From PALSA-660 sp036508075 (GTDB taxonomy: Bacteria; Actinomycetota; Coriobacteriia; Anaerosomatales; PALSA-660), in the NCBI GenBank assembly GCA_036508075.1, contig DATCIA010000056.1, forward strand, positions 1 through 9,025: a stretch of 9,025 bases of DNA, in the 5' to 3' direction. Under the pieces are notes generated by a model, which saw only the letters and a list, made by a program, of their open reading frames with translations, ran no database searches and was not told where the DNA came from. A program made the translations under genes and the position numbers. Positions 1 to 7,976 of the stretch are shown in pieces. How positions within the stretch are numbered: the stretch's first letter is position 1; every line of letters starts with the position of its first letter.

Positions 1-1
1 C

Positions 2-1195
2 CAGTCCTCTAGCTCCTCCGGCGCCAGCGCCAACGTCACCCTGAAGCTCGTCCAGTCGGGCGACGCCAGCCAGGGCGGGGCGTTCCAGACGCTCGCTGAC
101 AAGTACAAGAAGGAGACCGGTGTGACGGTCGAGATCGTCGAGGTCCCCAGCGACGACCTCGCGACGCGGCTTCGCAACAACGCCCAGGCCAACGACCTGC
201 CGGACCTCGCTGCGGCTCCGAACGTCGACCCGGTCTGGAAGGACCGCATCCTCGACCTGACCGACGTCGCCGACTCTGTCAAGGTCCTCTCGACGCTCAA
301 GGTCGCCGATCCGGCCGACAACAAGGTCAAGGCGCTGCCGACGACCCTGACCTCCGTGGGCATGTTCATCAACAAGACGCTGTGGGACAAGGCCGGCGTT
401 TCCTACCCGACCGACATCAGCAAGTCCTGGACCTGGGATGAGTTCCAGACGAAGGCCAAGCAGGTCCAGACGGCCACGAGCGCCAAGTACGGCCTCGTCA
501 TGGACGCGTCGGCGCACCGGCTTCGCTCGTTCCTCTACGAGTTCGGGAGCAAGGGCGTCGAAGAGGCCGCGGACGGGACGTACTCGATGAACGCCGCGAG
601 CAGCACGGCGCTGCAGTACTTCAAGAACATGAACGACTCGGGCTTCATGCCCAAGTCGGTCTGGACGTCGGGCGACGACGCGAGCGCCACCTTCAAGAGC
701 GGTCAGGTCGCGGCGTACTACTCGGGTGTCTGGCAGATCGCCGACTTCCAGAAGAACATCACCAGTTTCGCGTGGGCCTCGGTCCCGATGCCGCAACAGC
801 CGGTCCGGGCCACCAACTACGGTTCAGCCTCGTGGATGGTCGGATTCAGCGGCACGGGCCACGAGAAGGAGACGAAGGCCTTCATCACGTGGCTGTATTC
901 CGCGGAGAACTACACGCAGTACTGCAACATCCAGGGCTGTCTGCCCGCCGTCGAGGGCATCACGCCCACCTACAAGGCGAACGCTGACGCGTTTGCCCTG
1001 TACAACAAGGAGATCGCGGCCTCCCCGGCCGTCTCGGCCCTGCAGACGACCGACCAGCTCCGCAACGCCTACCTCGGCAAGGCGCTGACGTCGGAGCCGC
1101 TGAAGGACGAAACCATCAAGTTCCTCAACAACGAGCAGGACCTGCCGAAGACGATCAAGGCGATCATCGACTCCACGGCATCTCAGATCGGCTGA
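2..1195 (+). CDS. Sugar ABC transporter substrate-binding lipoprotein (family 1), 5' truncated
   Basis: This is the extracellular ligand-binding component of a CUT1-type carbohydrate importer. The open frame continues without a stop from base 2, so 397 residues are visible and the start codon, signal peptide and lipobox cysteine lie upstream of the window. The visible N-terminus is a Ser-rich linker (QSSSSSG), typical of the stretch after the lipid anchor. It is followed by a beta-strand and helix (TLKLVQSGD, then AFQTLADKYKKETG) typical of the first lobe. Later segments fit family-1 binding proteins: a WTWDEF motif, a gating region with FKSGQVAAYYSGVWQ, and a NYGSASWMVGF hinge strand. Only two cysteines are visible (C308 and C313 of the visible part), close enough for a local disulfide. 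Two permease genes follow, supporting the transporter role. The ligand cannot be read from the sequence; the downstream mannosidase suggests a mannose-containing oligosaccharide, which is inference. Confidence 0.93.
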   Translation, partial: QSSSSSGASANVTLKLVQSGDASQGGAFQTLADKYKKETGVTVEIVEVPSDDLATRLRNNAQANDLPDLAAAPNVDPVWKDRILDLTDVADSVKVLSTLKVADPADNKVKALPTTLTSVGMFINKTLWDKAGVSYPTDISKSWTWDEFQTKAKQVQTATSAKYGLVMDASAHRLRSFLYEFGSKGVEEAADGTYSMNAASSTALQYFKNMNDSGFMPKSVWTSGDDASATFKSGQVAAYYSGVWQIADFQKNITSFAWASVPMPQQPVRATNYGSASWMVGFSGTGHEKETKAFITWLYSAENYTQYCNIQGCLPAVEGITPTYKANADAFALYNKEIAASPAVSALQTTDQLRNAYLGKALTSEPLKDETIKFLNNEQDLPKTIKAIIDSTASQIG

Positions 1196-1202
1196 CAGCG
1201 GC

Positions 1203-1234
1203 GCCGGTACGCTCCCCGCGGGGGGCGTACCGGC
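1203..1234 (+). promoter_or_regulatory. Strong intra-operon hairpin between binding-protein and permease genes
   Basis: The arms GCCGGTACGC (1203-1212) and GCGTACCGGC (1225-1234) are perfect inverted repeats. Inside them one G-U and three C-G pairs extend the stem to 14 bp around a CGCG loop. The hairpin begins 8 nt after the binding-protein stop codon and ends 50 nt before the permease start. No T-tract follows, so it does not look like a classic intrinsic terminator. Hairpins at this place in sugar ABC operons commonly protect the 3' end of the binding-protein message or partly attenuate read-through, giving more binding protein than permease. That role here is inference; the structure is seen directly. 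Confidence 0.75.
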
Positions 1235-1284
1235 ACCGTTCGGCCACCACGGCCACGCTCTGGACCCGTCCCGAGGAGGGACCC

Positions 1285-2262
1285 ATGACAGCCTCGCCCC
1301 GCGACGTCGTCGCCAAAGGCCCCGGGACCCTTCCGGCGTCGGCCTCACAGTCACGGCCCGCCGCTCCTCTCTCGCGCGGGCGTCGCGGCGCCCACCGCCG
1401 CTATGTGATCACCCCACTCGTGCTGGCGTCGGGCGTGATCGTGCTGTTCGGGCTGTTCTTCTTCTGGCCCGGACTCCTGGGTCTCACGTACAGCTTCACC
1501 AGCTACAAGGGCTACGGTCCGCTCAAGTTCATCGGACTTGACAACTACGCTCGGCTCTTCAAGGATTCCAGCTTCTACGCCGCGCTCTCGCGCACGTTGA
1601 TCTACGCGGTGTTCTCGGTCCCGCTCGGCTATGCCCTCTCGCTGATCATGGCCCTGGCGATCACCAACCCACGGGCCAAGGGCACGACGGGGGCGCGCAT
1701 CGTCTTCTTCCTGCCGTGGCTCGTCTCGCCGATCGTCACAGGCGTGATCTGGCGCTGGATGTTCGGGGAGAACTTCGGGTTCGTCAACTTCATCATCGGC
1801 GAGCTGGGCGGCAAGAGCGTGCCGTGGGCCACCGACGGCAACCTCGCGCTGCTGGTCGTGATCTTCGCCTCGGCGTGGTCCGGGGCTGCCTTCAACATGC
1901 TGCTGTTCATCGCGGCGCTCAACAACGTGCCCGTCTCCTACTACGAGGCGGCCCAACTCGACGGCGCGAACGGGCTCCAGTGCTTCCGGTACATCACCCT
2001 GCCGGCCATCGCGCCGACGTCGGTGCTCGTCATCCTGCTTCTCACGCTCGGGCAGATGAAGGAGTTCGCGCTGATCCAGGCGCTCAACAATGGCGGTCCC
2101 GGAACCAAGAACCAGCTCATCGTGCAGTACATCTACAAGACGGGCTTCGCCCAGGCCAACGTTGGCTACGCGAGCGCCGCCTCGATGGTGCTGCTCGTGA
2201 TTCTCATGATCATCGCGCTCGTCCAGATCGCCGTCAGCCGGAGGGCGAACGAAGCATGGTAA
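1285..2262 (+). CDS. Sugar ABC transporter permease, MalF/UgpA type
   Basis: This is the first of two integral membrane subunits forming the translocation channel of a CUT1 carbohydrate importer. The 325-residue product has a Pro/Ser/Arg-rich cytoplasmic N-terminus of about 38 residues. Hydrophobic segments lie near 41-65, 101-125, 138-158, 188-211, 242-262 and 293-316, consistent with six helices. The cytoplasmic EAA loop that docks on the ATPase is clear at about 219-240 (YYEAAQLDGANG, ending ITLP), and the NGGPGTKNQ segment typical of this subfamily lies at 269-277. The ATG is supported by GAGGAGGG at 1273-1280, 4 nt upstream. The 3' end overlaps the next permease by 7 nt, so the two are probably translationally coupled. 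Length and layout are normal for the family. Substrate specificity is not readable from it. Confidence 0.95.
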   Translation: MTASPRDVVAKGPGTLPASASQSRPAAPLSRGRRGAHRRYVITPLVLASGVIVLFGLFFFWPGLLGLTYSFTSYKGYGPLKFIGLDNYARLFKDSSFYAALSRTLIYAVFSVPLGYALSLIMALAITNPRAKGTTGARIVFFLPWLVSPIVTGVIWRWMFGENFGFVNFIIGELGGKSVPWATDGNLALLVVIFASAWSGAAFNMLLFIAALNNVPVSYYEAAQLDGANGLQCFRYITLPAIAPTSVLVILLLTLGQMKEFALIQALNNGGPGTKNQLIVQYIYKTGFAQANVGYASAASMVLLVILMIIALVQIAVSRRANEAW

Positions 2263-3152
2263 ACACGACCCCCACCACTCCCGCGGCGCACCGCCCCACC
2301 CCGGCCCAGCGCCCCACCGACCGTCGCAAGACCGGGCAGGCGCGCCGGGCGGTCCTGCCCACCACCGTGCTGTGGACCCTCGCGACGCTCGTCGCGTTCC
2401 CGCTGCTGTGGTTCCTGCTCTCCTCCTTCAAGACCGGCGGCGATCTCTTCAGCTACCCGCTGTCCTTCCTGCCGCGCACATGGAGCGTGGACGGCTACGT
2501 CCGGGCGTGGGAACGAGTCGATTTCGTACGGTACTTCTCCAACACGTTCGTGGTCGCCACTGTGACGACGGCGCTGACGGTCTTCTTCTGCGCATCCGCC
2601 GGGTACGCGCTCGCCAAGTACAAGGCGCCGTGGCTCTCGGTGCTGGCGCTGTGCGTGCTGTCGATGACGATGCTGCCCGGTGAGGTCATCCTCAACCCGA
2701 CGTTCACCGTGGTGCGCGACCTGGGCATGTACAACTCCCTGGCCGGCGTCATCCTGCCGTCCATCCTCACCCCGACCGGCGTGTTCATGTTCCGGCAGTT
2801 CTTCATCACGATCCCCGAGGAACTGCTGGATGCGGCCCGGATCGACGGGGCGCGCGAACTGCAGATCTACTTCAGCATCATGCTGCCGCTCGCCCGGCCG
2901 ATCGTGCTGACGCTGGCGATCATCTCGTTCCAGTGGCGCTGGAACGACTACATCTTCCCTCTCATCATCCTGAGCGACCCGGACAAGTTCACCCTCCAGA
3001 TCGCGCTGCGCTCCCTCATCGGCGCGCAGAACATCGACTGGTCGATCCTCCTGGCGGCCTCCGTGATCTCGATGGTCCCGCTCGTGGCGCTCTACCTCGT
3101 GTTCCAGCGTCACATCACGAGCTCCGACCTGGGCGCCGGGCTGAAGGGCTGA
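2256..3152 (+). CDS. Sugar ABC transporter permease, MalG/UgpE type
   Basis: This is the second channel subunit, partner of the preceding permease. I place the start at the ATG overlapping the upstream stop (ATGGTAA, 2256-2262), with GGAGGG at 2240-2245 as ribosome binding site. This gives 298 residues, normal for MalG-type permeases. The open frame extends further upstream, but that stretch is an Arg-rich shadow of the previous gene. A Thr/Pro-rich polar N-terminus (about 1-30) precedes the first hydrophobic segment at about 33-57. FSNTFVVATVTTALTV (94-109), the conserved GYALAKYK (116-123) and the EAA loop EELLDAARIDGA at 188-199 follow, with ISFQWRWNDYIFPL (223-236) typical of the family. 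The C-terminus (QRHITSSDLGAGLKG) resembles the conserved tail of such permeases. The mannosidase gene starts 1 nt after the stop, tying transport to cytoplasmic hydrolysis. Confidence 0.95.
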   Translation: MVNTTPTTPAAHRPTPAQRPTDRRKTGQARRAVLPTTVLWTLATLVAFPLLWFLLSSFKTGGDLFSYPLSFLPRTWSVDGYVRAWERVDFVRYFSNTFVVATVTTALTVFFCASAGYALAKYKAPWLSVLALCVLSMTMLPGEVILNPTFTVVRDLGMYNSLAGVILPSILTPTGVFMFRQFFITIPEELLDAARIDGARELQIYFSIMLPLARPIVLTLAIISFQWRWNDYIFPLIILSDPDKFTLQIALRSLIGAQNIDWSILLAASVISMVPLVALYLVFQRHITSSDLGAGLKG

Positions 3153-3153
3153 C

Positions 3154-6100
3154 GTGCATCTCGACCGCGCCAAGGCAGTGGGCCGGATTGACCGGTTCCT
3201 CGCCCAGTACCTCCCGGCCGCCCTGATCGCGCAGGCTGAGCCCCTGGAGATCGGCGCGTGGACGCTGCCGGGCGAGCCGGTGCCGTTCGCCGAGGCCATG
3301 GCGGCGGCGACCTTCACCCCCGTGGTCACCGGGCACCCCTGGGGCGCGCCGTGGGAGACGACGTGGCTGCGGGTAAGCGGCACGATTCCGGCCACCTGGC
3401 CCGCGGCTGCCGCCGACCGGCGGATCGAGCTCTCGATCGACCTGGGGTTCAACGGCGCCAAGCCCGGATTCCAGTGCGAAGGGCTGGTACGGACCACGGA
3501 GGGCCACGCCGTCAAGGGTCTCGAGCCGCGCAACCACCACGTGCCCGTGACGGCGCTGCCGGGGGAGTCCGTCACGCTGTACGTGGAGGCCGCCTCCAAC
3601 CCGGACCTGTCCGGTGGGAACGACTTCGCCAACCCGCTCGCCTACGCCCCCACATCCCTCGGCGAGAAGGCGACGGCGCCGCGGGACCCCCTGTACCGCC
3701 TGGGTCGGGTGGAGGCCCGGCTCGTCAACACCGAGCTGGAGTCCCTGGGCCGCGAGATGATCGTGCTGCGCGGTCTCCTGGCCGAGCTGAGCGAGACCGA
3801 TCCCCGGCGGATGTCGCTACTGCTCGGCCTCGGCGCCGCGCTGGACGCGCTCGACCCGGATGACCCGGCTCCGGGCGCCGCCGCCGCGCGCGCCATCTTG
3901 GCCCCGTTGCTCGCGTCCCCCGCCGCGGGCACCGCGCACCGGATCGTGGCCACGGGCCACGCCCACATCGACTCCGCGTGGCTCTGGCCCACGCGCGAGA
4001 CGATCCGCAAGTGCGTCCGTACGTTCTCGGGCGTGCTGGACCTGATGGACCGCGACGACGACGTCACGTTCACCTGCTCTTCGGCTCAGCACTATGACTG
4101 GGTCCGCCGCGCCGACCCTGTGCTTTTCGAACGCCTGCGGATGCGCGTCGCGCAGGGCCGCTTCATCCCCGTGGGAAACATGTGGGTCGAGTCCGACGTC
4201 ACCATGCCCTCGGGTGAGTCCTTGGCCCGCCAGCTGCTGTACGGCGCGCGGTTCTTCGAGCAGGAGTTCGGCGCGCGCAGCGACGTCGGCTGGCTGCCCG
4301 ACTCCTTCGGCTACCCCGGTTCGCTGCCCCAGCTCCTGCGCAAGGCAGGCCTGCGCTGGTTCTTCACGCAGAAGATGTGCTGGAACGACACCAACCCGAT
4401 GCCCCACCACTCCTTCCTGTGGGAGGGCATCGACGGCTCGCGGGTGTTCACGCACTTCCCGCCCGTCAACACCTACAGCGGCGACATGCGGCCCACCGAG
4501 CTGGCGCGCAGCGTGCGCAACTACTCCGAACACGGGCGCGGCACGCTCTCGCTGATGCCGTTCGGGTACGGCGACGGCGGCGGCGGACCGACCCGAGAGA
4601 TGATGGCCGACGGTCGCCTCCAGGCCGATCTCGAGGGCTCGCCTCGGCTCCGGTTCGGCACGCCGGGTGCGTTCTTCGCCGCGGCCGAGGCCGAGTACGC
4701 CGAGCCCGATGTCTGGTCCGGCGAGATGTACCTCGAGTTCCACCGCGGCATCTTCACCTCCCAGTCGCGCACCAAGCGCGGCAACCGCCGCAACGAGCGC
4801 CTGCTCGTGGAGGCGGAGCTCTGGTCGGCCGCCGCGGCGCTCCAGGCGGGCCTCGACTACCCCTACGACGAGCTGGACGAGCTCTGGCGCGCGGTCCTGC
4901 TGCTTCAGTTCCACGACATCCTGCCCGGCACGGCGATTGCTTGGGTACACCGCGAGGCCGAAGCCAGCCACGCCGCCACGACCGAGCACGCCGAGGCGAT
5001 CATCGCCCGGGCGCTTGCAGCGCTTCTGGGCGAGGGCGACGCGGTGGTGGCCGTCAACCCCGCCCCGGTCGCGTTGGGAGGGGTGCCGGCGCGCGGCGGG
5101 GCCGTGGTCGCCTCTGGCGAACCCACCCCGTCGGCCACCGCCTCGGCCACCGACGGCGACGACCTCGTGCTCACCTCGTCCACATTGCGCGTGCGGATCG
5201 CCGGCAACGGAACGATCGTGAGCCTCGTCGAGCTTGCCAGCGGCCGCGAGGTCCTGCCGCAAGGGCGGTACGGCAACCTGCTCCAGCTCCACCACGACGT
5301 CCCAACCCGATGGGACGCCTGGGACCTGGACGCCTCCTACCGCAACACGGTGCAGGACGTCGCCGACGGCGTGGCCAATCTCCTGCCCGACGGCCGGGTT
5401 CACGTGGCGGCGGCATTCGGGGACTCCGCCGTCGAGCAGTGGATCTCGCTCGACCCTGCGCTACCCCAGGTGAGGATCCGGACCGCCGTCGACTGGCACG
5501 AGCGCCACCGGCTGCTCAAGCTCGCGTTCCCGCTCGACGTGCACGCGCCGCAAGCCGCCTACGAGACACAGTTCGGTCACGTGACCCGACCGATCCATAC
5601 CAACACCTCGTGGGACGCCGCGCGGTACGAGGTGTGCGCGCACCGCTGGGTCCACGTCGCGGAGCCGGGCTTCGGCGTCGCCGTCGCCAACGACGGGATC
5701 TACGGTCACGACGTCACGCGGCAGATCGATGCCGGCCGGGTGACCACGACCGTGCGTCAGTCGTTGCTGCGCGCCCCCACCTTCCCCGATCCGCACGCCG
5801 ATCAGGGCCTGCACGAAATGGTCACGGTGCTGGCGATCGCGCCGACGGTCGCCGAGGCGATCATCGCGGGGCACGCCGCGTGCGATCCGGTGCGCCACCT
5901 GACAGGCGCGAGGGCTCCCGAGCCGCTGGCCTGGCTGGCGGACGGCGGCTCGGTGGTGCTGGAGGCCGTCAAGCTGGCGGCCGACCGCAGCGGCGACCTC
6001 ATCGTGCGGCTGTACGAGAGCGCCGGCGCGCGCTCGGGCGCGACGCTGCACCTCAACGCCGCCGCCCCCGCCGCGATCGACTCTGTGGCGTCCGAGGGTG

Positions 6101-6177
6101 TCCGGCTCACGCTTCGCCCGTTCGAGGTGGTCACGCTGCGCTTCGCTCGATCCGCAGAAGGGGCCCTCGGGGCATGA
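3154..6177 (+). CDS. GH38 alpha-mannosidase, cytoplasmic
   Basis: This retaining, metal-dependent glycosidase releases alpha-linked mannose from oligosaccharides. The GTG start has GAAGGG at 3143-3148 and sits 1 nt after the permease stop. The 1007 residues match the usual size of bacterial and yeast AMS1-like members. Order: an N-terminal beta-rich domain (about 30-150); the GH38 barrel from about 264 with GHAHIDSAWLWP, where H271 and D273 match the zinc ligands; GWLPDSFGYPG with the expected nucleophile and ligand D383; GYGDGGGGPT, where D474 is the probable acid/base; and QFHDILPGT with metal ligand H587. C-terminal beta-sandwich domains begin near 635 (VVAVNPAPVALGG). All key residues are present, so it should be active. 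There is no signal peptide, which fits hydrolysis of imported substrate. The linkage preferred (alpha-1,2, 1,3 or 1,6) cannot be read. The 3' end overlaps the next gene as ATGA. Confidence 0.95.
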   Translation: MHLDRAKAVGRIDRFLAQYLPAALIAQAEPLEIGAWTLPGEPVPFAEAMAAATFTPVVTGHPWGAPWETTWLRVSGTIPATWPAAAADRRIELSIDLGFNGAKPGFQCEGLVRTTEGHAVKGLEPRNHHVPVTALPGESVTLYVEAASNPDLSGGNDFANPLAYAPTSLGEKATAPRDPLYRLGRVEARLVNTELESLGREMIVLRGLLAELSETDPRRMSLLLGLGAALDALDPDDPAPGAAAARAILAPLLASPAAGTAHRIVATGHAHIDSAWLWPTRETIRKCVRTFSGVLDLMDRDDDVTFTCSSAQHYDWVRRADPVLFERLRMRVAQGRFIPVGNMWVESDVTMPSGESLARQLLYGARFFEQEFGARSDVGWLPDSFGYPGSLPQLLRKAGLRWFFTQKMCWNDTNPMPHHSFLWEGIDGSRVFTHFPPVNTYSGDMRPTELARSVRNYSEHGRGTLSLMPFGYGDGGGGPTREMMADGRLQADLEGSPRLRFGTPGAFFAAAEAEYAEPDVWSGEMYLEFHRGIFTSQSRTKRGNRRNERLLVEAELWSAAAALQAGLDYPYDELDELWRAVLLLQFHDILPGTAIAWVHREAEASHAATTEHAEAIIARALAALLGEGDAVVAVNPAPVALGGVPARGGAVVASGEPTPSATASATDGDDLVLTSSTLRVRIAGNGTIVSLVELASGREVLPQGRYGNLLQLHHDVPTRWDAWDLDASYRNTVQDVADGVANLLPDGRVHVAAAFGDSAVEQWISLDPALPQVRIRTAVDWHERHRLLKLAFPLDVHAPQAAYETQFGHVTRPIHTNTSWDAARYEVCAHRWVHVAEPGFGVAVANDGIYGHDVTRQIDAGRVTTTVRQSLLRAPTFPDPHADQGLHEMVTVLAIAPTVAEAIIAGHAACDPVRHLTGARAPEPLAWLADGGSVVLEAVKLAADRSGDLIVRLYESAGARSGATLHLNAAAPAAIDSVASEGVRLTLRPFEVVTLRFARSAEGALGA

Positions 6178-7946
6178 CCAGCATCCTTCCCACGCCCGGT
6201 GTCGTGGATACGCCCTACCTGACTGCCCTGCTCGACGGCGCGGCGCAGACCGCGCGGGAGCTCATCGTCGCGTCGGCCGCCCTACTCGGCACCCGGGACC
6301 ACCGCGCGCTCATGCGGGCCGCGCTCGGCCTCATCGCGCTCGACCTGGCTCGCGCGGGCGAAGACGCGGGCGAAGCGGGGGGCCTCGCCTCGCAGGCCGC
6401 GACGTCGGGCATCGTGACGGCAGATCCTGCGATGACGGACCTCCTTGCGGCGGCCGATGTCTTCGTCGCGCGCTTGGCGGCGCTGCAGAACCCCAGCGGC
6501 CTGTTCTCGAGCGAGGGCAACCTGGACTCCCCGCCCGATACCGCGTTCACGATCAATGACCTGGCCGCGGCCCTTGCCCTGCTTGACTCGGGAGCGCCCC
6601 ACGATTCGTTCGCCCGGCGGTGGCAGGGTGTGCGGGCCACGCTGGAGCGAATCGGCCGGTCGGCGGCGCCGGCGTTGGCCGTCGGCGGCGTCCACACACC
6701 CAATCATCGCTGGGAGCTCGCGAGCTCCCTGGCCGCGCTGCACAGTCGGTGGCCGGAACTCGCGCTCGCCGAGCGCGCCGAGGCCTGGCTGGCCGAGGGC
6801 ATCGATATCGACGCCGACGGGCTCTACTCCGAGCGCAGCGGCATCTACGCGGCCGAGGTCACGAACCCGAGTCTGCTCTCGCTGGCCCGGGATCTGGATC
6901 ACCCCGAGCTGGTTGACCTCGTGGCCAGGAATCTGCGCGCCACGGTCGCCCTGATCGAGGACGACGGCGAGGTGGAGAACGTCCACTCGCGGCGTCAAGA
7001 CCAGAGACTTGCCTACGACGCCGAGTTGTATCTCTCGCCGCTGCGCCAGCTCGCGCTGCGCGGTGGGGAACCGGAGTTCGTGCGGCTGGCGCAGGACATC
7101 GTGCGGCGCGGACTGCGGCATCCAGCGCGCCACCTTGCCGAGGCGCTGCGCCACCCCGAGTTGCTGCGACCACTGCCGACACCCGCGCCCCGGCCGGTGG
7201 ATTCCACCGTGGCGTACCCGGTGAGCGGCCTCCTTCGGGTGCGCAGGGGGGACCTGAGCGCGTCGGTCTTCGGCGGCAGTGACTATGCAGCCACGGGCCG
7301 GATCGCCTCGGGCCTGGCCAATTCCGCGACGCTGGTCCGCGCCCGCCGGGGCGGCGTGGTGCTGCGCTCGGTGCGCGTGGCGCCCACGTTCTTCTCGATG
7401 GGATGCCTGCGCCCACGGCTGACGGTCACCGAGCACGGCGCGCTGCTGGCTGAGAGCCGCACCTCCGGTTACTACGAGCCTCTCGCGCCCGATGCGCCAC
7501 GGGACCTCACGCGACCCGTCGATGAGGGCCGATACTTCGCCTCGATGGATTTCGCCCGCCGCGTGCGCGACACGCTGGAGCTGACGTCCGTTATCGAGGT
7601 CGAGGTTACGGGCGACGGCGTGGAACTCACGCTTTCGTTCTCCGGTGCGGCGACGCGCTACGCCGTCGAGCTTGTGTTCGACGGTGAGGCAACGGTGAGC
7701 GGCGCCCGCGCTCTCGGGGGCGCGTGGTGGCTCACCGACGGGTCCTCGACCGTGGCCACCTCGGCGACCGAGGGGAACCACGCCGTCGTGAGCGCGGAGG
7801 GCTTCGATGACGTCGAGCCCGACTTCGACGACGGGGAGATGTTCGGCTACGTCGGTGGCTCGGATGCGATCGTAGGCACGCGCGTGCTGCTGTCCGGGTC
7901 GACAGCGACGCCCGCCCGGATCCGCATCGACTTCCCGCCGCGCTGA
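6174..7946 (+). CDS. Unassigned protein coupled to the mannosidase; possible toroid-fold glycan-active enzyme
   Basis: I cannot assign this 590-residue protein to a named family. The ATG overlaps the mannosidase stop (ATGA, 6174-6177), with GAAGGGG at 6157-6163, so the two are probably made together. The frame is open far upstream, but that stretch is an Arg-rich shadow of the mannosidase gene. Residues 1-330 are mostly amphipathic helices, suggesting an alpha/alpha toroid. They carry blocks that look conserved: EGNLDSPPDTAF (114-125), GGVHTPNHRWELA (171-183), DADGLYSERSGIY (213-225) and HSRRQDQR (271-278). Their His, Asn, Tyr, Arg and Asp residues would suit an active site. Residues about 345-590 are beta-rich, like the C-terminal sandwich of heparinase II/III-type lyases. 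No signal peptide is visible, so it is probably cytoplasmic. A lyase, hydrolase or epimerase role on the mannosidase substrate is inference from layout and context only. Confidence 0.9.
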   Translation: MTSILPTPGVVDTPYLTALLDGAAQTARELIVASAALLGTRDHRALMRAALGLIALDLARAGEDAGEAGGLASQAATSGIVTADPAMTDLLAAADVFVARLAALQNPSGLFSSEGNLDSPPDTAFTINDLAAALALLDSGAPHDSFARRWQGVRATLERIGRSAAPALAVGGVHTPNHRWELASSLAALHSRWPELALAERAEAWLAEGIDIDADGLYSERSGIYAAEVTNPSLLSLARDLDHPELVDLVARNLRATVALIEDDGEVENVHSRRQDQRLAYDAELYLSPLRQLALRGGEPEFVRLAQDIVRRGLRHPARHLAEALRHPELLRPLPTPAPRPVDSTVAYPVSGLLRVRRGDLSASVFGGSDYAATGRIASGLANSATLVRARRGGVVLRSVRVAPTFFSMGCLRPRLTVTEHGALLAESRTSGYYEPLAPDAPRDLTRPVDEGRYFASMDFARRVRDTLELTSVIEVEVTGDGVELTLSFSGAATRYAVELVFDGEATVSGARALGGAWWLTDGSSTVATSATEGNHAVVSAEGFDDVEPDFDDGEMFGYVGGSDAIVGTRVLLSGSTATPARIRIDFPPR

Positions 7947-7963
7947 GCCAAGCTCTCATCGAT

Positions 7964-7969
7964 TAGCAT
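7964..7969 (+). promoter_or_regulatory. -10 box (TAGCAT) of a probable leaderless promoter for the small ORF
   Basis: TAGCAT fits TANNNT and ends 7 nt before the GTG at 7977, so transcription would begin at or next to the start codon. No Shine-Dalgarno sequence lies in the 30-nt gap after the preceding gene, which also supports a leaderless message. I see no convincing -35 element at the expected distance, so the call rests on the -10 box and its spacing. Confidence 0.5.
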
Positions 7970-7976
7970 TCTGCAG

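Noticed and set aside
1203..1240. Hairpin as an intrinsic terminator
   Set aside because: No run of T follows the stem, and the permease genes downstream lack a visible promoter of their own.
2166..3632. Long minus-strand open frame (488 codons), antisense to the second permease and the mannosidase start
   Set aside because: The translation is rich in Arg, Gly, His and Gln with no recognisable motif. It is a mirror of G/C-ending codons in strongly supported plus-strand genes.
4867..4884. Tandem GACGAGCT-like repeat within the mannosidase gene
   Set aside because: It simply encodes the DELDEL helix preceding the conserved FHD metal motif.
3817..5403. Minus-strand open frame (528 codons) inside the mannosidase gene
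   Set aside because: It is antisense to intact GH38 catalytic motifs. Its composition is biased to Arg, Val and Gly, as expected for a shadow frame in GC-rich DNA.
4377..6173. Upstream extension of the unassigned protein into the mannosidase gene
   Set aside because: The extra roughly 600 residues are extremely Arg-rich and overlap GH38 coding sequence in another frame. The ATG at 6174 has a ribosome binding site and coupling.
6282..7781. Minus-strand open frame (499 codons) opposite the unassigned protein gene
   Set aside because: It was considered because the plus-strand gene is itself unassigned. The plus frame has an ATGA coupling, a ribosome binding site and balanced protein composition, while the minus frame is Arg/Gln/His-rich without domain-like blocks.
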